This document shows positions 7,968 through 18,485 of a DNA stretch of 64,000 nt, one piece after another. The position numbers and the translations under genes were made by a program. Under the pieces are notes generated by a model that did not search any database, was not told where the DNA came from, and saw only the letters and a program-made list of their open reading frames with translations. The stretch lies in the NCBI RefSeq assembly GCF_030546695.1, contig NZ_JAUOTP010000004.1, forward strand, positions 310,001 through 374,000, in the 5' to 3' direction. Positions within the stretch are counted from its first letter, which is position 1, and every line of letters begins with the position of its first letter. The DNA comes from Sphingomonas natans (GTDB lineage: Bacteria; Pseudomonadota; Alphaproteobacteria; Sphingomonadales; Sphingomonadaceae).

Positions 7968-10385
7968 TCAGGCGCCGATGGCGGAAAGGCTGGCGATGAG
8001 CTCGTCCCGGCGAAACGGCTTGGTCAGCCGCGGGAGATCCAGCTCGACGCCCTCGCTTTCGGCATAGCCGGAGATGATCAGCACCGCGAGCCGGGGCTGC
8101 TCCGCACGCAGCGCGCGCGCGAGATCCGATCCGGTCATGCCCGGCATCAGATGATCGGTAATGAGGATGTCGGGTGCGATGCCGCGCCGGACGAGTGTCA
8201 GCGCCGCCTCCGCCGAGGCGGCCTCGATCACCTCATATCCCAATTCGCTCAGCATGTCGGCCGTGCTCAACCGCACATAGTCCTCGTCGTCGACGAGCAA
8301 TGCCGTCCCTTTGGATGCGGGCAACGTGACACCCGTCGCCGCCGTCGCGGGCTGAACCATGTCCCGGCTTTCGGGGAGCCACAATTCGACGTTGGTGCCG
8401 AGCCCGGGCCGGCTGATGAGGCGCAGCGCGCCGCCCAGCTGCGAGGCGAGCCCGTGCACCATCGACAGGCCCAGGCCGGTGCCCTTGCCGACGCCCTTGG
8501 TCGAGAAGAACGGCTCGACGGCGCGCGCGATCGTCTCCTCGTTCATGCCCATGCCCGTATCCGCGACCGAAAGCCGGATGTAGCGGCCCGGCTTCAGATC
8601 GCGTCCCGCAGCCAGGACGGTTTCGACCGACGCCGTAATCCTGAGCGTCCCGCCATCGGGCATCGCATCGCGGGCGTTCACCGCCAGATTGAGCAATGCC
8701 ATTTCCAGCTGATTGGGATCGGCGTTGGCAAAGGGCATGTTCCCCTCGGAGCTCGCGATGACCTTGATCTGCGGTCCGGTCGTGCTGGCGATCAGATCCG
8801 CCATGCCATCGATGAGCTTGGGGATATCGACTGCCACGCTCTGGAGCGGCTGACGCCGCGCAAAAGCCAGGAGGCGCTGGACCAGCATGCGCGCGCGTTC
8901 GGCGGAGGCGACCGCGCCCTTGATCAGGAGCTGTTCGCGATCGCTGCCGAGCTTCTTTCGCTCCAGCATGTCCAGCGTGCCGACGATCGGGGTCAGCAGA
9001 TTGTTGAAATCATGCGCGACGCCTCCGGTCAGCTGGCCCATCGCCTCCATCTTCTGCGACTGGCGCAGCGCCTCCTGCGCCTCGGCGAGCTCGGCCTGCG
9101 CGCGATAGCGTGCGCTGATGTCGCGGGCATGATGGAAGGCGCCGATGATCCGTCCCGATTCATCGCGGAGCGGGGAGTAGAGGATCTCCCAGCGCGGCGC
9201 ATCGATCGCCGGATTGCCGAACTCCTCCTCCACCGTGAAGGATTCGCCCGTCAGAGCGCGGTCCATCTGCGCCTTCATGACTGCGCGCTGTTCGGGTACG
9301 AAGAGCGACCAGAAGACATCGCCCAATCGGGTATAGAAGCCGTTGACGCGGAAGAACTCGTCATTGTGCGCCTTGTTGAAGGCGATCAGGCGATGTTCGG
9401 TGTCGAAGGCGCAGATGGCGGTCGTATCGGACTGGATGATCTTTTCGTGGAGCAGCAGCGCCTGCGTGCGTTCGACGACGGTCGCCTCCAGCATGGCGTT
9501 GAGCTTCGCCAAGGCATCACGGTCGTCCCGCCGCTCGGTCACGTCCTGCACGACGCCGATCAGGCGGAGAGGAGCGCCCGCGGGATCATATTCGAATTCC
9601 GCGCGCCGCTCAATGCAGCGCACCTCGCCCGTGTCCGGCCGGCGGATGCGATATTCCACCTTGAGCGCAATGTCCTGCGACGCTCGCGTGTCGGCATGCG
9701 AGACGATGGCCGCATCGTCGGGCACGACGAGCGTCTCGATGGTCTCGGCGTAAATGCCCGGGCCCGGCTCGATCCCGAACAGGCGAAAGAATTCGGGTGT
9801 ACCGGTCAGCGCGCCGGATGCGATATCGATCGTGAAGAGGCCGATATGTCCCGCCTCCTGCGCGCGCCGCAGACGCCTTTCGGCCTCCTCGAGCGCGCCG
9901 GCAGCCTCCCGCTGGGCTTCCGCCTGACGCACCGTGGCGGTCGTCTCGTTGGTGATACACAGCACGCCCGCGACGACACCGTCATCATCGAAGACGGGCG
10001 TGTAGGAAAAGGTCCACCAGGTTTCTTCCGGCACGCCCCAGCGTGCCATCGGCACCGGCAAATCGACGATCCGGCTCGCCTCGCCCGCCAACGTTTTGAG
10101 GAACGGCGGTTCGATCGCGGGATAGGCATCGGCCCACAGCTCTTCGAAATTCGCGCCCATCGCGCCGCTCACGCGCGGGCCGAGCACCGGAAGATAGGCG
10201 TCGTTGAAGAAGAACGTGCGGCCGGCGCCCCACACCAGATACATCGACTCCCGCGATGCGAAGAGCGACCTGAGCTGATTGCGCAGCGACACCGGCCAGA
10301 GAGACCTGTCGCCCAGGGGATGCGTATCCCACGCTATCGCCAGGAACAGGCTTTCTGCTTCGTGATCCGTAGCCGCTTGCGTCAC
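7968..10385 (-). CDS. PAS hybrid histidine kinase (PAS x3 - HisKA - HATPase - REC)
   Basis: A cytosolic hybrid kinase of about 805 residues. Three PAS-type segments come first: 'LVWGAGRTFFFNDAYLPVLG', then 'LFTIDIASGALTGTPEFF' and 'TAICAFDTEHRLIAFNKAH'. The HisKA block 'LTGGVAHDFNNLLTPIVG' puts the phospho-acceptor at H458. ATPase boxes '[15 protein letters not shown]' and '[15 protein letters not shown]' follow, and a C-terminal receiver has 'DILITDHLMPGMTG'. The frame is open to 10550, but the extra residues look non-coding; I place the start at the GTG at 10385 just before 'TQAATDHEAESL'. No transmembrane segment is visible. A paralogue lies at 11783-13894. Confidence 0.9.
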   Translation of the reverse strand: MTQAATDHEAESLFLAIAWDTHPLGDRSLWPVSLRNQLRSLFASRESMYLVWGAGRTFFFNDAYLPVLGPRVSGAMGANFEELWADAYPAIEPPFLKTLAGEASRIVDLPVPMARWGVPEETWWTFSYTPVFDDDGVVAGVLCITNETTATVRQAEAQREAAGALEEAERRLRRAQEAGHIGLFTIDIASGALTGTPEFFRLFGIEPGPGIYAETIETLVVPDDAAIVSHADTRASQDIALKVEYRIRRPDTGEVRCIERRAEFEYDPAGAPLRLIGVVQDVTERRDDRDALAKLNAMLEATVVERTQALLLHEKIIQSDTTAICAFDTEHRLIAFNKAHNDEFFRVNGFYTRLGDVFWSLFVPEQRAVMKAQMDRALTGESFTVEEEFGNPAIDAPRWEILYSPLRDESGRIIGAFHHARDISARYRAQAELAEAQEALRQSQKMEAMGQLTGGVAHDFNNLLTPIVGTLDMLERKKLGSDREQLLIKGAVASAERARMLVQRLLAFARRQPLQSVAVDIPKLIDGMADLIASTTGPQIKVIASSEGNMPFANADPNQLEMALLNLAVNARDAMPDGGTLRITASVETVLAAGRDLKPGRYIRLSVADTGMGMNEETIARAVEPFFSTKGVGKGTGLGLSMVHGLASQLGGALRLISRPGLGTNVELWLPESRDMVQPATAATGVTLPASKGTALLVDDEDYVRLSTADMLSELGYEVIEAASAEAALTLVRRGIAPDILITDHLMPGMTGSDLARALRAEQPRLAVLIISGYAESEGVELDLPRLTKPFRRDELIASLSAIGA

Positions 10386-10658
10386 GCGCAGAGCATAGAC
10401 CGTTTCGGCTCCGTGGCCAGATTGATCTCGGTGTCGATCGCGAGCCGGTGGCCGACTCGCGGCGTTCGTTTCGGCGTCGCGACGAATTGGGGGCCCCGCG
10501 CACGATGATCGGGATGAAAAGAAGCGGAAATCTGCGCTTTTTCCTGGCACTATCCGGTCGCTGGGCGATTTGTTTGCAAGCGCCGCAGACGCTGGCTAGG
10601 ACAACAGGGTTAGGCAGATGTCAAAGTAGCGGAATGTAAATTGGGGCTCGCGGCAGGG

Positions 10659-11045
10659 ATGGCGGGAAAACTTAAGATACTTTGCGTAGAGGATGACGAG
10701 GACGCGCTCTTCATAACATCGCTTTCACTTGGTCTGGATGAAAACATAGCGACAAGCCTCTCGCGTGGCGCGGGCGAAGCTTTGGGGATCCTGCAAGGCC
10801 GAGAGGAACATTTCGACTGCATCATTCTCGATGCGAAGTTGCCAGACCTCAGCGGGGCGGACCTGCTGACCGCCATTCGGGAGCTGGATGATTATCGACA
10901 GACCCCGATCATCTTCCTGACCGGAAGCGTCCGCAAGGCAGATGCGGATGTCTACAGGTCGCTCGGCGCCCTGGCGATGATCGCCAAGCCCTTTGATCCT
11001 CTTACCCTCGCTGCCGAAGTCCGCGGTATCATCACCGGGTCGTGA
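10659..11045 (+). CDS. Single-domain response regulator (receiver only)
   Basis: A 128-residue stand-alone receiver domain. Acidic residues D12/D13, phospho-acceptor D58 ('CIILDAKLPDLSG'), the Thr of 'IIFLTGS' and Lys of 'MIAKPFDPL' are all present, so it should accept phosphate. There is no output domain; such proteins act by protein contact or as phosphate relays. I chose the ATG at 10659; an upstream TTG at 10641 is in frame but adds six residues not needed by the fold. It is divergent from the hybrid kinase at 7968-10385 and convergent with the regulator at 11067-11648, suggesting it serves one or both flanking hybrid kinases. Confidence 0.88.
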   Translation: MAGKLKILCVEDDEDALFITSLSLGLDENIATSLSRGAGEALGILQGREEHFDCIILDAKLPDLSGADLLTAIRELDDYRQTPIIFLTGSVRKADADVYRSLGALAMIAKPFDPLTLAAEVRGIITGS

Positions 11046-11066
11046 CGCTGACCCAAGCCGACCTGA

Positions 11067-11648
11067 TCAACCGCAGGATCCAAGTCTCTCCAGTTCGCCG
11101 ATGATCCCGGTCCAGGTCGTCCTGGCCTCGCCGATCGCATCGGCCTGCTGACGCCGCGCGAGCGTGATCGCCTTGGCGTTGAACTGGTCGAACAGCGCCG
11201 CGGCGATCCTGGCGATCTTCGCTTCGCGCGCCTGGGGTTCGTCGATCGCATCGACAATATCGTTCGGGCGGCGCTGGCCGCTGTTCCGCAGCAGATCCGC
11301 CTGCGTCAGGAGCTGGACCACGACGTCGTCGGGATCCGTCGGCTTCATGATGACGGAGACATGCGGGAACACGGCGGCAAGCTCATCCGGCAGACCGAAG
11401 CCGGTATGAATCACGAACGGGATGGCGAGTTCGATCAGTTGCAGGGCGACGGGCGACACATCGCGATCAAGCAGATTGGCATCCAGCACCGCGGCGCTGA
11501 CCTCGGTCCGTTGCAGCAACGCGAGAGCGTCCGTGACGCTCGCCACCGGGCCGACGACTGCGCAGCCGCGATCCTCGATCGCGGCGGTGAGGTTTGCCGA
11601 CAGAATCTCATCGTCCTCGACGACGAGAATGTGAATTTTCGTCTCCAT
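11067..11648 (-). CDS. Receiver protein with uncharacterised C-terminal helical region
   Basis: A 193-residue response regulator. Residues 1-120 are a receiver with D12/D13, phospho-acceptor D56 ('AAVLDANLLDRD'), Thr in 'VIHTGFG' and Lys in 'IMKPTDPDD'. Residues 130-193 are a helical tail ('AIDEPQAREAKIARIAAALFD') that I cannot assign to a known output domain; no helix-turn-helix is evident. The ATG at 11648 begins exactly where the receiver fold begins, so the further upstream frame is rejected. It sits 134 bp downstream of the hybrid kinase at 11783-13894 on the same strand and may be its partner. Confidence 0.85.
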   Translation of the reverse strand: METKIHILVVEDDEILSANLTAAIEDRGCAVVGPVASVTDALALLQRTEVSAAVLDANLLDRDVSPVALQLIELAIPFVIHTGFGLPDELAAVFPHVSVIMKPTDPDDVVVQLLTQADLLRNSGQRRPNDIVDAIDEPQAREAKIARIAAALFDQFNAKAITLARRQQADAIGEARTTWTGIIGELERLGSCG

Positions 11649-11782
11649 CGAGCCTCCGAATGCCGCGATCGCGCGGCTGCCATTGTCATGCGCTTGTACA
11701 ATCTCAAGCTCAGCGCGCAATCCGGACGATCATCGGCGGTTCGCGCGACGCCTATGGGCGAGCGCATATGCGACGCCAGCCC

Positions 11783-13894
11783 TCAGGAGATCGGAATCAT
11801 CTCACGGATGCGGTCGGCGAGTGCTTCGATCGAGATCGGCTTGGTGACCATCGCCATGCCGGACCCGAGAACGCTTTCTGCAAGCTCGGCCTTTTCCGCA
11901 TAACCGGTCATGAACAGGATCTTGAGATCGGGTCGCTCGGCACGCGCTACGTCTGCCACCACCCAGCCGTCCTGCCCCGGCAGACCGATATCGGTTACAA
12001 GCAGATCGATCGGCCGGCTGGATTTCAGGATCGCGATTCCGGTCACGCCGTCCGCCGCCTCCACCACCTCATATCCCAGATCGCGCAACATCAGCACGAT
12101 CAGGTCGCGTACGATCTCCTCATCTTCGATGACGAGAATGGTCTCCCCGCGACCGGCTGCAGACGGCGCTTCAACTGGGGGCGATGCGATCTCCGGCTGC
12201 GAGACTCCATCGTCTCGCGGCAGATACAGGCTGATGGTCGTCCCGCGCCCCAACTCGCTCGCGATCGTCACATTGCCTTCGGACTGCCCGGCGAAACCAT
12301 AGATCATCGACAGGCCGAGCCCGGTGCCGTGCCCCATCTGCTTGGTGGTGAAGAACGGCTCGAACGCCCTGCTTTTGGTTTCTTCGGACATACCGCATCC
12401 GGTGTCGGCCACCGAAATACAGACATAATCTCCCGAAAGCACGCCGGCATTCGTCGTAGCGGCCGAGCCCTCAAGCCGCGCGTTCGCGCTCTCGATGCGC
12501 AGACTGCCGCCATCCGGCATCGCATCGCGGGCATTGATGACCAGATTGAGCAGCGCGCTTTCGAGCAGGTGCGGATCGCATCGCGCCTTCCACAAATCGG
12601 CCGCCGGCGCGATCGCCAGATCGATTCCTTCGCCGACGGTCCGGCGGAAGATATCTGCCAGCGATGCGATCAGGCCGTTCGCATCCACGGGTCGCGGGTC
12701 CAGCGGCTGTCTGCGTGCGAAGGCGAGAAGACGATGCGTGAGCGCGGAGGCCCGATCGGCCGAGCGCAGCGCGCCGTCCATGAACCGGTCCACATCCTCC
12801 AGCCGGCCCGCCTCGATCCTGCGCCGCGCAATCTGCAGGCTCCCGGTGATGCCCTGGATCAGATTGTTGAAATCATGCGCGAGCCCGCCGGTCAGCTGGC
12901 CGACCGCCTCCATCTTCTGCGATTGGCGGAGCGCGTCTTCGGCCTTCGAGAGCTCCTGCGTTCGGGCCTCCACGCGCTGTTCCAGATCGGCGTTGAGCGC
13001 GTTCAGCGCATCCTCCAGGCGTTTGCGCTCGGTGATATCGAAGCTCGCCCCCGGAAATCGCAGCGGCGTGCCATCGGCGGCGCGTTCGCACTGGCCCCGG
13101 GCGAGGACCCAGCGGACCGTACCGCGCTCGTCGACCAGCCGATATTCCTCGCTGAATACGTCTCCGGTCCGCAGCGCCTCTGCGACCGCCGCCCGGACGC
13201 GCGGCAGATCGTCGGGATGGATGCGCCTGAAGAAGTTCGCGATCGGCCCGCCGCTCCGGGCCAGCTCGACCGGGACGCCGTACAGGTGCGCGAAGCGCGC
13301 ATCGGCGCGGACGCGGTCCTCGACGACGTCCCACGCCCAGGTGCCGACGCCATCGCCCGCAGCCAAGGCCTGCCGCAACTGCGCCTCGCTCTCGCGGGCG
13401 GCCTCGGCGCCGAGCACGCGCTCGGTGATGTCCACGCCCTGGTTGAACAGGCCGATGATGGCGCCGTCCTCGCCACGAATGGGCGCTGTGGTGAAATCCC
13501 AGTGGGTGAGCTGTTCGAGGCCGTCCCGGACCATCGGCACCGCCACCGATCGGCGCTCGAACCCCTTGCCGCCGCTCATCACCTCCAGGAGGGGCTTGGC
13601 GACCCGCAGCCACTCCTCTCCCCAGATGTCCGCCACGGGCTGCCCGAGCGCCGCGGGATGGCGATCGCGCATCAAGGGGATATAGGCATCGTTGTAGAGC
13701 ATCCGAAGCTCCGGGCCCCAGAGCACCGCGCCGAGCATCGGCGAATTCAGGCAGACGGAGATCATCGAGCGCAGCGACTGCGGCCAGGTCGAAGGCTCGC
13801 CCAAAGCGGTCCCGGTCCAGGGATACGCGCGCATCAGCGCCCCCATCTCTCCGCCGTCGGCGAGGAATGGACAGGCACTGGTGCGCTCGGTCAT
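11783..13894 (-). CDS. PAS hybrid histidine kinase (PAS x2 - HisKA - HATPase - REC)
   Basis: A 703-residue soluble hybrid kinase. The N-terminal PAS-like block ('[20 protein letters not shown]') resembles that of the kinase at 7968-10385, as does the overall plan. A second PAS with PAC ('[18 protein letters not shown]', ending '[10 protein letters not shown]') follows, then a coiled linker, HisKA '[18 protein letters not shown]' with acceptor H340, ATPase boxes '[15 protein letters not shown]' and '[15 protein letters not shown]', and a receiver with '[14 protein letters not shown]'. No membrane segment is seen. Intramolecular His-to-Asp transfer is expected. Two small receivers lie between it and its paralogue. 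Confidence 0.92.
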   Translation of the reverse strand: MTERTSACPFLADGGEMGALMRAYPWTGTALGEPSTWPQSLRSMISVCLNSPMLGAVLWGPELRMLYNDAYIPLMRDRHPAALGQPVADIWGEEWLRVAKPLLEVMSGGKGFERRSVAVPMVRDGLEQLTHWDFTTAPIRGEDGAIIGLFNQGVDITERVLGAEAARESEAQLRQALAAGDGVGTWAWDVVEDRVRADARFAHLYGVPVELARSGGPIANFFRRIHPDDLPRVRAAVAEALRTGDVFSEEYRLVDERGTVRWVLARGQCERAADGTPLRFPGASFDITERKRLEDALNALNADLEQRVEARTQELSKAEDALRQSQKMEAVGQLTGGLAHDFNNLIQGITGSLQIARRRIEAGRLEDVDRFMDGALRSADRASALTHRLLAFARRQPLDPRPVDANGLIASLADIFRRTVGEGIDLAIAPAADLWKARCDPHLLESALLNLVINARDAMPDGGSLRIESANARLEGSAATTNAGVLSGDYVCISVADTGCGMSEETKSRAFEPFFTTKQMGHGTGLGLSMIYGFAGQSEGNVTIASELGRGTTISLYLPRDDGVSQPEIASPPVEAPSAAGRGETILVIEDEEIVRDLIVLMLRDLGYEVVEAADGVTGIAILKSSRPIDLLVTDIGLPGQDGWVVADVARAERPDLKILFMTGYAEKAELAESVLGSGMAMVTKPISIEALADRIREMIPIS

Positions 13895-13928
13895 CTCGCT
13901 TGCCGCCTCCTACCCAGGCGCCCGCGGA

Positions 13929-15254
13929 TCAATCGGGTTTGCGCGCCAGATTCTTGTTGATCGCCAAGGCTGCGAGCGTGCCAAGCGCGCCCGAGAGCAG
14001 ATAGAGGCCCGCAGCGATCAGGCCAACCCGCGTCGCGAGCAACAAGGCGGCGAGCGGCGCGAAACCCGCGCCGAACAGCCAGGCGAGGTCCGAGGTCAGC
14101 GCCGATCCGGTATAGCGCGACTGGGGCGAGAAGCCCGATGCGACCGCACCTGACGACTGGCCGAAGGCGACGCCCAGCAGGATGAAGCCGACGAACATGA
14201 AGCCGGCCGCGCCGATCGGACCCATGTCCAGCAGCTGCGGCGCGAAGCCGCTATAGACGGCGATCGCTGCGGCCGAACTGCCCAGGACCGTGCGGCGGCC
14301 GAAGCGATCGGCGAGCAGACCCGACATGATCATTGCGAGGATGCAGACCGCGGCGCCCCCGATCTCGACCAGCAGGAAGGTCGCCAGATCCTGGTGCGTG
14401 AACAGCAGGATCCAAGAGATCGGGAAGACCGTGACCATGTGGAACAAGGCGAAGCTGGCGAGCGGCGCGAAGGCGCCGACGATGATCGTCCAGCCATCCG
14501 AGCGGATCGTCGCGGTCACGCGCGAGGGCTGCAGCTCGAGATTGTCGAATGACGCCTCATATTGCGGCGAGACGACGATGCGCAGCCGGGCGAACAAGGC
14601 CACCACGTTCAGGGCGAAGGCGACGAAGAAGGGATAGCGCCAACCCCAATCGAGGAAATCAGCGGTCGAGAGGTTGCTCAGGAAGTAAGCGAACAGCCCG
14701 CTCGCGACGATCAGGCCGAGCGGCGCGCCGATCTGCGGCACCATCGCATACCAGCCGCGGCGATTCTCCGGCGCATTCATCGCCAGCAGCGAGGACAGCC
14801 CGTCCCACGCGCCGCCGAGCGCGATGCCCTGGCCGATGCGGAAGGCGCACAGCATCGCGGCGCTCACCCAGCCGATCTGCGCGTAATTGGGCAGGAAGGC
14901 GACGGCCACCGTCGAGCTGCCGAGCAGGAACAGGGCGATGGTGAGCTTGATCCCCCGGCCGAAATGCCGATCCACCGCCAGGAAGATCAGCGATCCGAGG
15001 GGGCGCGCGACGAAGGCGAGCGCGAAGATCGCGAACGACCAGATCGTGCCCGTCAGGCGATCCAGATACGGGAAGACGATCTGCGGAAACACGATCACCG
15101 AGGCGATCGCATAGACGAAGAAATCGAAATATTCGGACGTGCGCCCGATGATCACTCCGATCGCGATCTCGCCCGGATGGACGCCATCGTCATGATGGCT
15201 GTTGATCGCGCGTGCGTCGCGTTCCGGCGATGTCGATGCGGCATTTCCGGCCAT
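13929..15254 (-). CDS. MFS transporter, metabolite:H+ symporter (MHS) type
   Basis: A 441-residue, twelve-segment inner-membrane transporter. The N-terminal 'GVIIGRTSEYFDFFVYAIAS' and 'FVARPLGSLIFLAVDRHFGR' are typical of the MHS branch (ProP, ShiA, citrate or alpha-ketoglutarate symporters), and 'DRFGRRTVLG' repeats the MFS loop motif in the second half. Members import small organic acids or osmolytes with protons; the substrate here is not readable. It is 34 bp downstream of the start of the hybrid kinase (same strand, kinase further downstream), so the two could be co-transcribed, hinting that transport and sensing share a ligand. That link is inference. Confidence 0.88.
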   Translation of the reverse strand: MAGNAASTSPERDARAINSHHDDGVHPGEIAIGVIIGRTSEYFDFFVYAIASVIVFPQIVFPYLDRLTGTIWSFAIFALAFVARPLGSLIFLAVDRHFGRGIKLTIALFLLGSSTVAVAFLPNYAQIGWVSAAMLCAFRIGQGIALGGAWDGLSSLLAMNAPENRRGWYAMVPQIGAPLGLIVASGLFAYFLSNLSTADFLDWGWRYPFFVAFALNVVALFARLRIVVSPQYEASFDNLELQPSRVTATIRSDGWTIIVGAFAPLASFALFHMVTVFPISWILLFTHQDLATFLLVEIGGAAVCILAMIMSGLLADRFGRRTVLGSSAAAIAVYSGFAPQLLDMGPIGAAGFMFVGFILLGVAFGQSSGAVASGFSPQSRYTGSALTSDLAWLFGAGFAPLAALLLATRVGLIAAGLYLLSGALGTLAALAINKNLARKPD

Positions 15255-15342
15255 CGGCTGCTCAATCTTCCTGATCCCGCCGCGATGCGCGACATACGTA
15301 TTGGATCGTGCCCTTATGCGACTCTGTCGCTATCGGGGTATA

Positions 15343-15355
15343 GGACAAATTGTCC
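15343..15355. promoter_or_regulatory. 13-bp palindrome upstream of cyoA
   Basis: GGACAA-A-TTGTCC is a perfect inverted repeat 38 bp before the cyoA ATG, next to a TATAGG hexamer at 15340-15345 that could serve as a -10 element. It may be an operator controlling the oxidase operon. It does not fit the FNR box. The downstream RegBA pair suggests redox control, but I cannot show that this is a RegA site. Confidence 0.4.
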
Positions 15356-15393
15356 AATCGTCGGGAGCGACACCGACAGCGTAGGCGGCGACA

Positions 15394-16473
15394 ATGTTTT
15401 CGTGCAGCATCTTCCGGGCGCATCGACGCCCGATCGCGCTTCTCGCGCCGGCGGCGTCCTTCCTGCTCGGCGGGTGCGGGATGCAGGTGCTGGCGCCCTC
15501 GGGCGACGTCGCCCGCCAGCAGGCGCACATCCTGACCGTCTCCACCCTGTTGATGCTGGTCATCATCCTGCCGGTGATGGCGCTGACGATCTTCTTCGCC
15601 TGGCGCTACCGCGCGTCGAACGACACCGTCGAGCACAAGCCCGACTGGGATCATTCCACCTCGCTGGAGCTGATCATCTGGTCGGCGCCGCTGCTGATCA
15701 TCATCATGCTGGGCGCGATCACCTGGATCAGCACGCACACGCTGGATCCCTATCGCCGACTCGGGCGGATCGCGCCGGGCCAGCCCGTCGCCGCCAAGAC
15801 CGCGCCGCTGGAGATCGACGTCGTCGCGCTGGATTGGAAATGGCTGTTCATCTATCCCGAGCAGGGCATCGCCACGGTCAACCAGCTCGCTCTGCCGCTC
15901 AATCGCGAGGTCCGCTTCCGGATCACGTCGAGCTCGGTGATGAATTCCTTCTACATCCCCGCGCTCGCCGGCCAGATCTATGCGATGCCCGGCATGGAGA
16001 CCAAGCTGCACGCCGTGCTCAACAAGCCCGGCCGCTTCGAGGGCTTCTCCGCCAATTATAGCGGCGCGGGCTTCTCGGGCATGCATTTCACCGTCGATGG
16101 CGTCGACGATGCGGGTTTCGCCCGGTGGGTCGCGCATGCGCGCGCCGGCGGCGCGAAGCTCGATCTGCCCGTCTATCGCGTGCTGGCGCGGCCGAGCGAG
16201 AATGTGAAGCCGCTGCGCTGGGCCGCCGCCGATCCCAAGCTGTTCGACCGGATCGTGCGGATGTGCACCGAGCCGGGCGCGACCTGCGCGACGGACATGC
16301 ACATGGGCACCGCAGGCGCTGCCGGGCAATCGATGCCCGCTCCGGTCAACGACAATAGCCGCCCTCCCGCCGGCGAACCCGAAGGCGCCCTGCTGCGCTC
16401 CGGCAGCGAAAAGGGCACCGCGCCCCGCGCCGGATCGCCGAACGACGCCCGCCGATCGCCCTCGCAGAACTGA
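15394..16473 (+). CDS. cyoA: Quinol oxidase subunit II (CyoA type)
   Basis: Subunit II of a haem-copper quinol oxidase, 359 residues. The first 28 residues form a lipoprotein signal ending in LLGGC, with C28 as the lipidated cysteine. Two transmembrane helices follow (about 45-67 and 90-112), then a periplasmic cupredoxin domain. The CuA ligand cysteines of cytochrome c oxidases are absent: the site reads '[12 protein letters not shown]', as expected for quinol oxidases that take electrons directly from the pool. The last 60 residues are a Pro/Ser/Gly-rich tail longer than in the E. coli protein. It starts a tightly packed series with cyoB eight bases downstream. Confidence 0.96.
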   Translation: MFSCSIFRAHRRPIALLAPAASFLLGGCGMQVLAPSGDVARQQAHILTVSTLLMLVIILPVMALTIFFAWRYRASNDTVEHKPDWDHSTSLELIIWSAPLLIIIMLGAITWISTHTLDPYRRLGRIAPGQPVAAKTAPLEIDVVALDWKWLFIYPEQGIATVNQLALPLNREVRFRITSSSVMNSFYIPALAGQIYAMPGMETKLHAVLNKPGRFEGFSANYSGAGFSGMHFTVDGVDDAGFARWVAHARAGGAKLDLPVYRVLARPSENVKPLRWAAADPKLFDRIVRMCTEPGATCATDMHMGTAGAAGQSMPAPVNDNSRPPAGEPEGALLRSGSEKGTAPRAGSPNDARRSPSQN

Positions 16474-16481
16474 GCCCCGAT

Positions 16482-18482
16482 ATGTCCCCCGACGTCATCA
16501 AATTCCTCTTCGGCCGCTTCTCGCTGGAATCGCTGCCGCTCCACGAGCCGATCGTGATGGGCACCTTCGTGGTCGTGGCGCTGGGCGGCGCGGCCTTGGT
16601 CGGCGCGCTCACCTATTTCCGCGTCTGGGGCTATCTCTGGAACGAGTGGTTTACGAGCGTCGATCACAAGAAGATCGGCGTCATGTACATGATCCTCGGC
16701 ATGATCATGCTGCTGCGCGGCTTTTCCGACGCGATCATGATGCGCATGCAGCAGTCGATGGCGTTCGGCGCGAATGACGGCTTCCTGCCCGCGCACCATT
16801 ATGACCAGGTGTTCACCGCGCACGGCGTGATCATGATCTTCTTCGTCGCGATGCCGTTCGTGACGGGACTCATGAACTTCGCGGTGCCGCTGCAGATCGG
16901 CGCGCGCGACGTGTCCTTCCCATTCCTCAACAATTTCAGCTTCTGGATGACGGCGATGGGCGCCGTGATCGTGATGATGAGCCTGTTCGTCGGCGAGTTC
17001 GCGCGAACCGGCTGGCTGGCGATGGCGCCGCTCTCGGGGCTCGATCAGTCGCCCGATGTCGGTGTGGATTATTATATCTGGGCGCTGCAGGTGGCCGGTA
17101 TCGGCACATTGCTATCGGGCATCAACCTCGTCTGCACGATCGTGAAGATGCGCGCGCCGGGCATGACCATGATGAAGATGCCAATCTTCACCTGGACGGC
17201 GCTGTGCACCAACATCCTGATCGTCGCCGCCTTCCCGGTGCTGACCGCGGTCCTCGCGCTGCTCGGCCTCGATCGCTATTTCGGCACGCATTTCTTCACG
17301 AACACCATGGGCGGCAACCCGATGATGTACGTGAACATGATCTGGATCTGGGGCCACCCGGAGGTCTACATCCTGATCCTGCCCGCCTTCGGCGTCTATT
17401 CCGAGGTGACGTCCACCTTCTGCGACAAGCGCCTCTTCGGCTACACCTCGATGGTCTATGCGACGGTCGTCATCACGATCCTGTCCTACCTCGTCTGGCT
17501 CCACCATTTCTTCACGATGGGCTCGGGCGCGAGCGTCAACAGCTTCTTCGGCATCACGACGATGATCATCTCGATCCCGACGGGCGCCAAGATCTTCAAC
17601 TGGCTGTTCACGATGTATCACGGCCGGATCCGCTTCGAGCTGCCGATGATGTGGACGATCGCGTTCATGCTGACCTTCACGGTCGGCGGCATGACCGGCG
17701 TGCTGCTCGCGGTGCCGCCCGCCGATTTCGTGCTGCACAACTCGCTGTTCCTCGTCGCCCACTTCCACAACGTGATCATCGGCGGCGTCGTGTTCGGCAT
17801 GTTCGCGGGCATCAATTACTGGTTCCCCAAGGCGTTCGGCTTCAAGCTCGACGAATTCTGGGGCAAGATGAGCTTCTGGTTCTGGGTCTCGGGCTACTGG
17901 TTCGCCTTCACGCCGCTCTATGTGCTCGGCCTGATGGGCGTGACGCGCCGCCTGCGCCATTTCGACGATCCGAGCCTGCAGATCTGGTTCCTCATCGCGG
18001 CGTTCGGCGCGGCGCTGGTCGCGATCGGCATCCTCTCCTCGCTCATCCAGTTCTACGTGAGCTTCCGCGACCGCGAGCGGCTGCGCGACACGACCGGCGA
18101 TCCGTGGGGCGGACGCACGCTGGAATGGGCGACCTCGTCGCCGCCGCCGGCCTATAATTTCGCGGTCACGCCCGTGATCCACGATCTGGACGCCTGGTAC
18201 GACATGAAGAGCCGCAACCACCGCCGGCCGACCGACGGCTATCGCGCGATCCTGATGCCGCGCAACACGCCGACCGGCCTGTATCTGGCCGGGCTCAGCC
18301 TCACCTTCGGCGTCGGCATGATCTGGTATGTCTGGTGGCTGGCGGGCGCGAGCCTGATCGGGGTGTTCGCGGTCGCGATCCACCACACGTTCAATTACGA
18401 TCGGGAGTTCCATATCCCGGCCGACGAGGTGACACGCACCGAGGAAGCCCGCACACGCGCACTCGCGGCGGCGGGGGTCTGA
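16482..18482 (+). CDS. cyoB: Quinol oxidase subunit I (CyoB type)
   Basis: The catalytic subunit, 666 residues, with about fifteen hydrophobic segments. It binds the low-spin haem and the high-spin haem-CuB centre that reduces oxygen and pumps protons. Visible signatures are '[15 protein letters not shown]' (CuB His and its linked Tyr), '[11 protein letters not shown]' (two further CuB His) and '[11 protein letters not shown]' (haem ligands). Ubiquinol-site residues of the E. coli enzyme are kept: Arg and Asp in '[11 protein letters not shown]' and His/Gln in '[12 protein letters not shown]'. This makes it a quinol rather than cytochrome c oxidase. Whether the haem is O or A cannot be told directly, although the SURF1 gene nearby favours haem A. 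Confidence 0.97.
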   Translation: MSPDVIKFLFGRFSLESLPLHEPIVMGTFVVVALGGAALVGALTYFRVWGYLWNEWFTSVDHKKIGVMYMILGMIMLLRGFSDAIMMRMQQSMAFGANDGFLPAHHYDQVFTAHGVIMIFFVAMPFVTGLMNFAVPLQIGARDVSFPFLNNFSFWMTAMGAVIVMMSLFVGEFARTGWLAMAPLSGLDQSPDVGVDYYIWALQVAGIGTLLSGINLVCTIVKMRAPGMTMMKMPIFTWTALCTNILIVAAFPVLTAVLALLGLDRYFGTHFFTNTMGGNPMMYVNMIWIWGHPEVYILILPAFGVYSEVTSTFCDKRLFGYTSMVYATVVITILSYLVWLHHFFTMGSGASVNSFFGITTMIISIPTGAKIFNWLFTMYHGRIRFELPMMWTIAFMLTFTVGGMTGVLLAVPPADFVLHNSLFLVAHFHNVIIGGVVFGMFAGINYWFPKAFGFKLDEFWGKMSFWFWVSGYWFAFTPLYVLGLMGVTRRLRHFDDPSLQIWFLIAAFGAALVAIGILSSLIQFYVSFRDRERLRDTTGDPWGGRTLEWATSSPPPAYNFAVTPVIHDLDAWYDMKSRNHRRPTDGYRAILMPRNTPTGLYLAGLSLTFGVGMIWYVWWLAGASLIGVFAVAIHHTFNYDREFHIPADEVTRTEEARTRALAAAGV

Positions 18483-18485
18483 GCG

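Noticed and set aside
7086-10508. An open frame of 1140 codons on the plus strand
   Set aside because: It is antisense to the hybrid kinase and MarC genes, rich in Arg, Asp and His as expected of a GC-rich shadow frame, and has no recognisable fold.
15343-15355. FNR box upstream of cyoA
   Set aside because: The sequence does not match TTGAT-N4-ATCAA; it is kept only as an unassigned palindrome.
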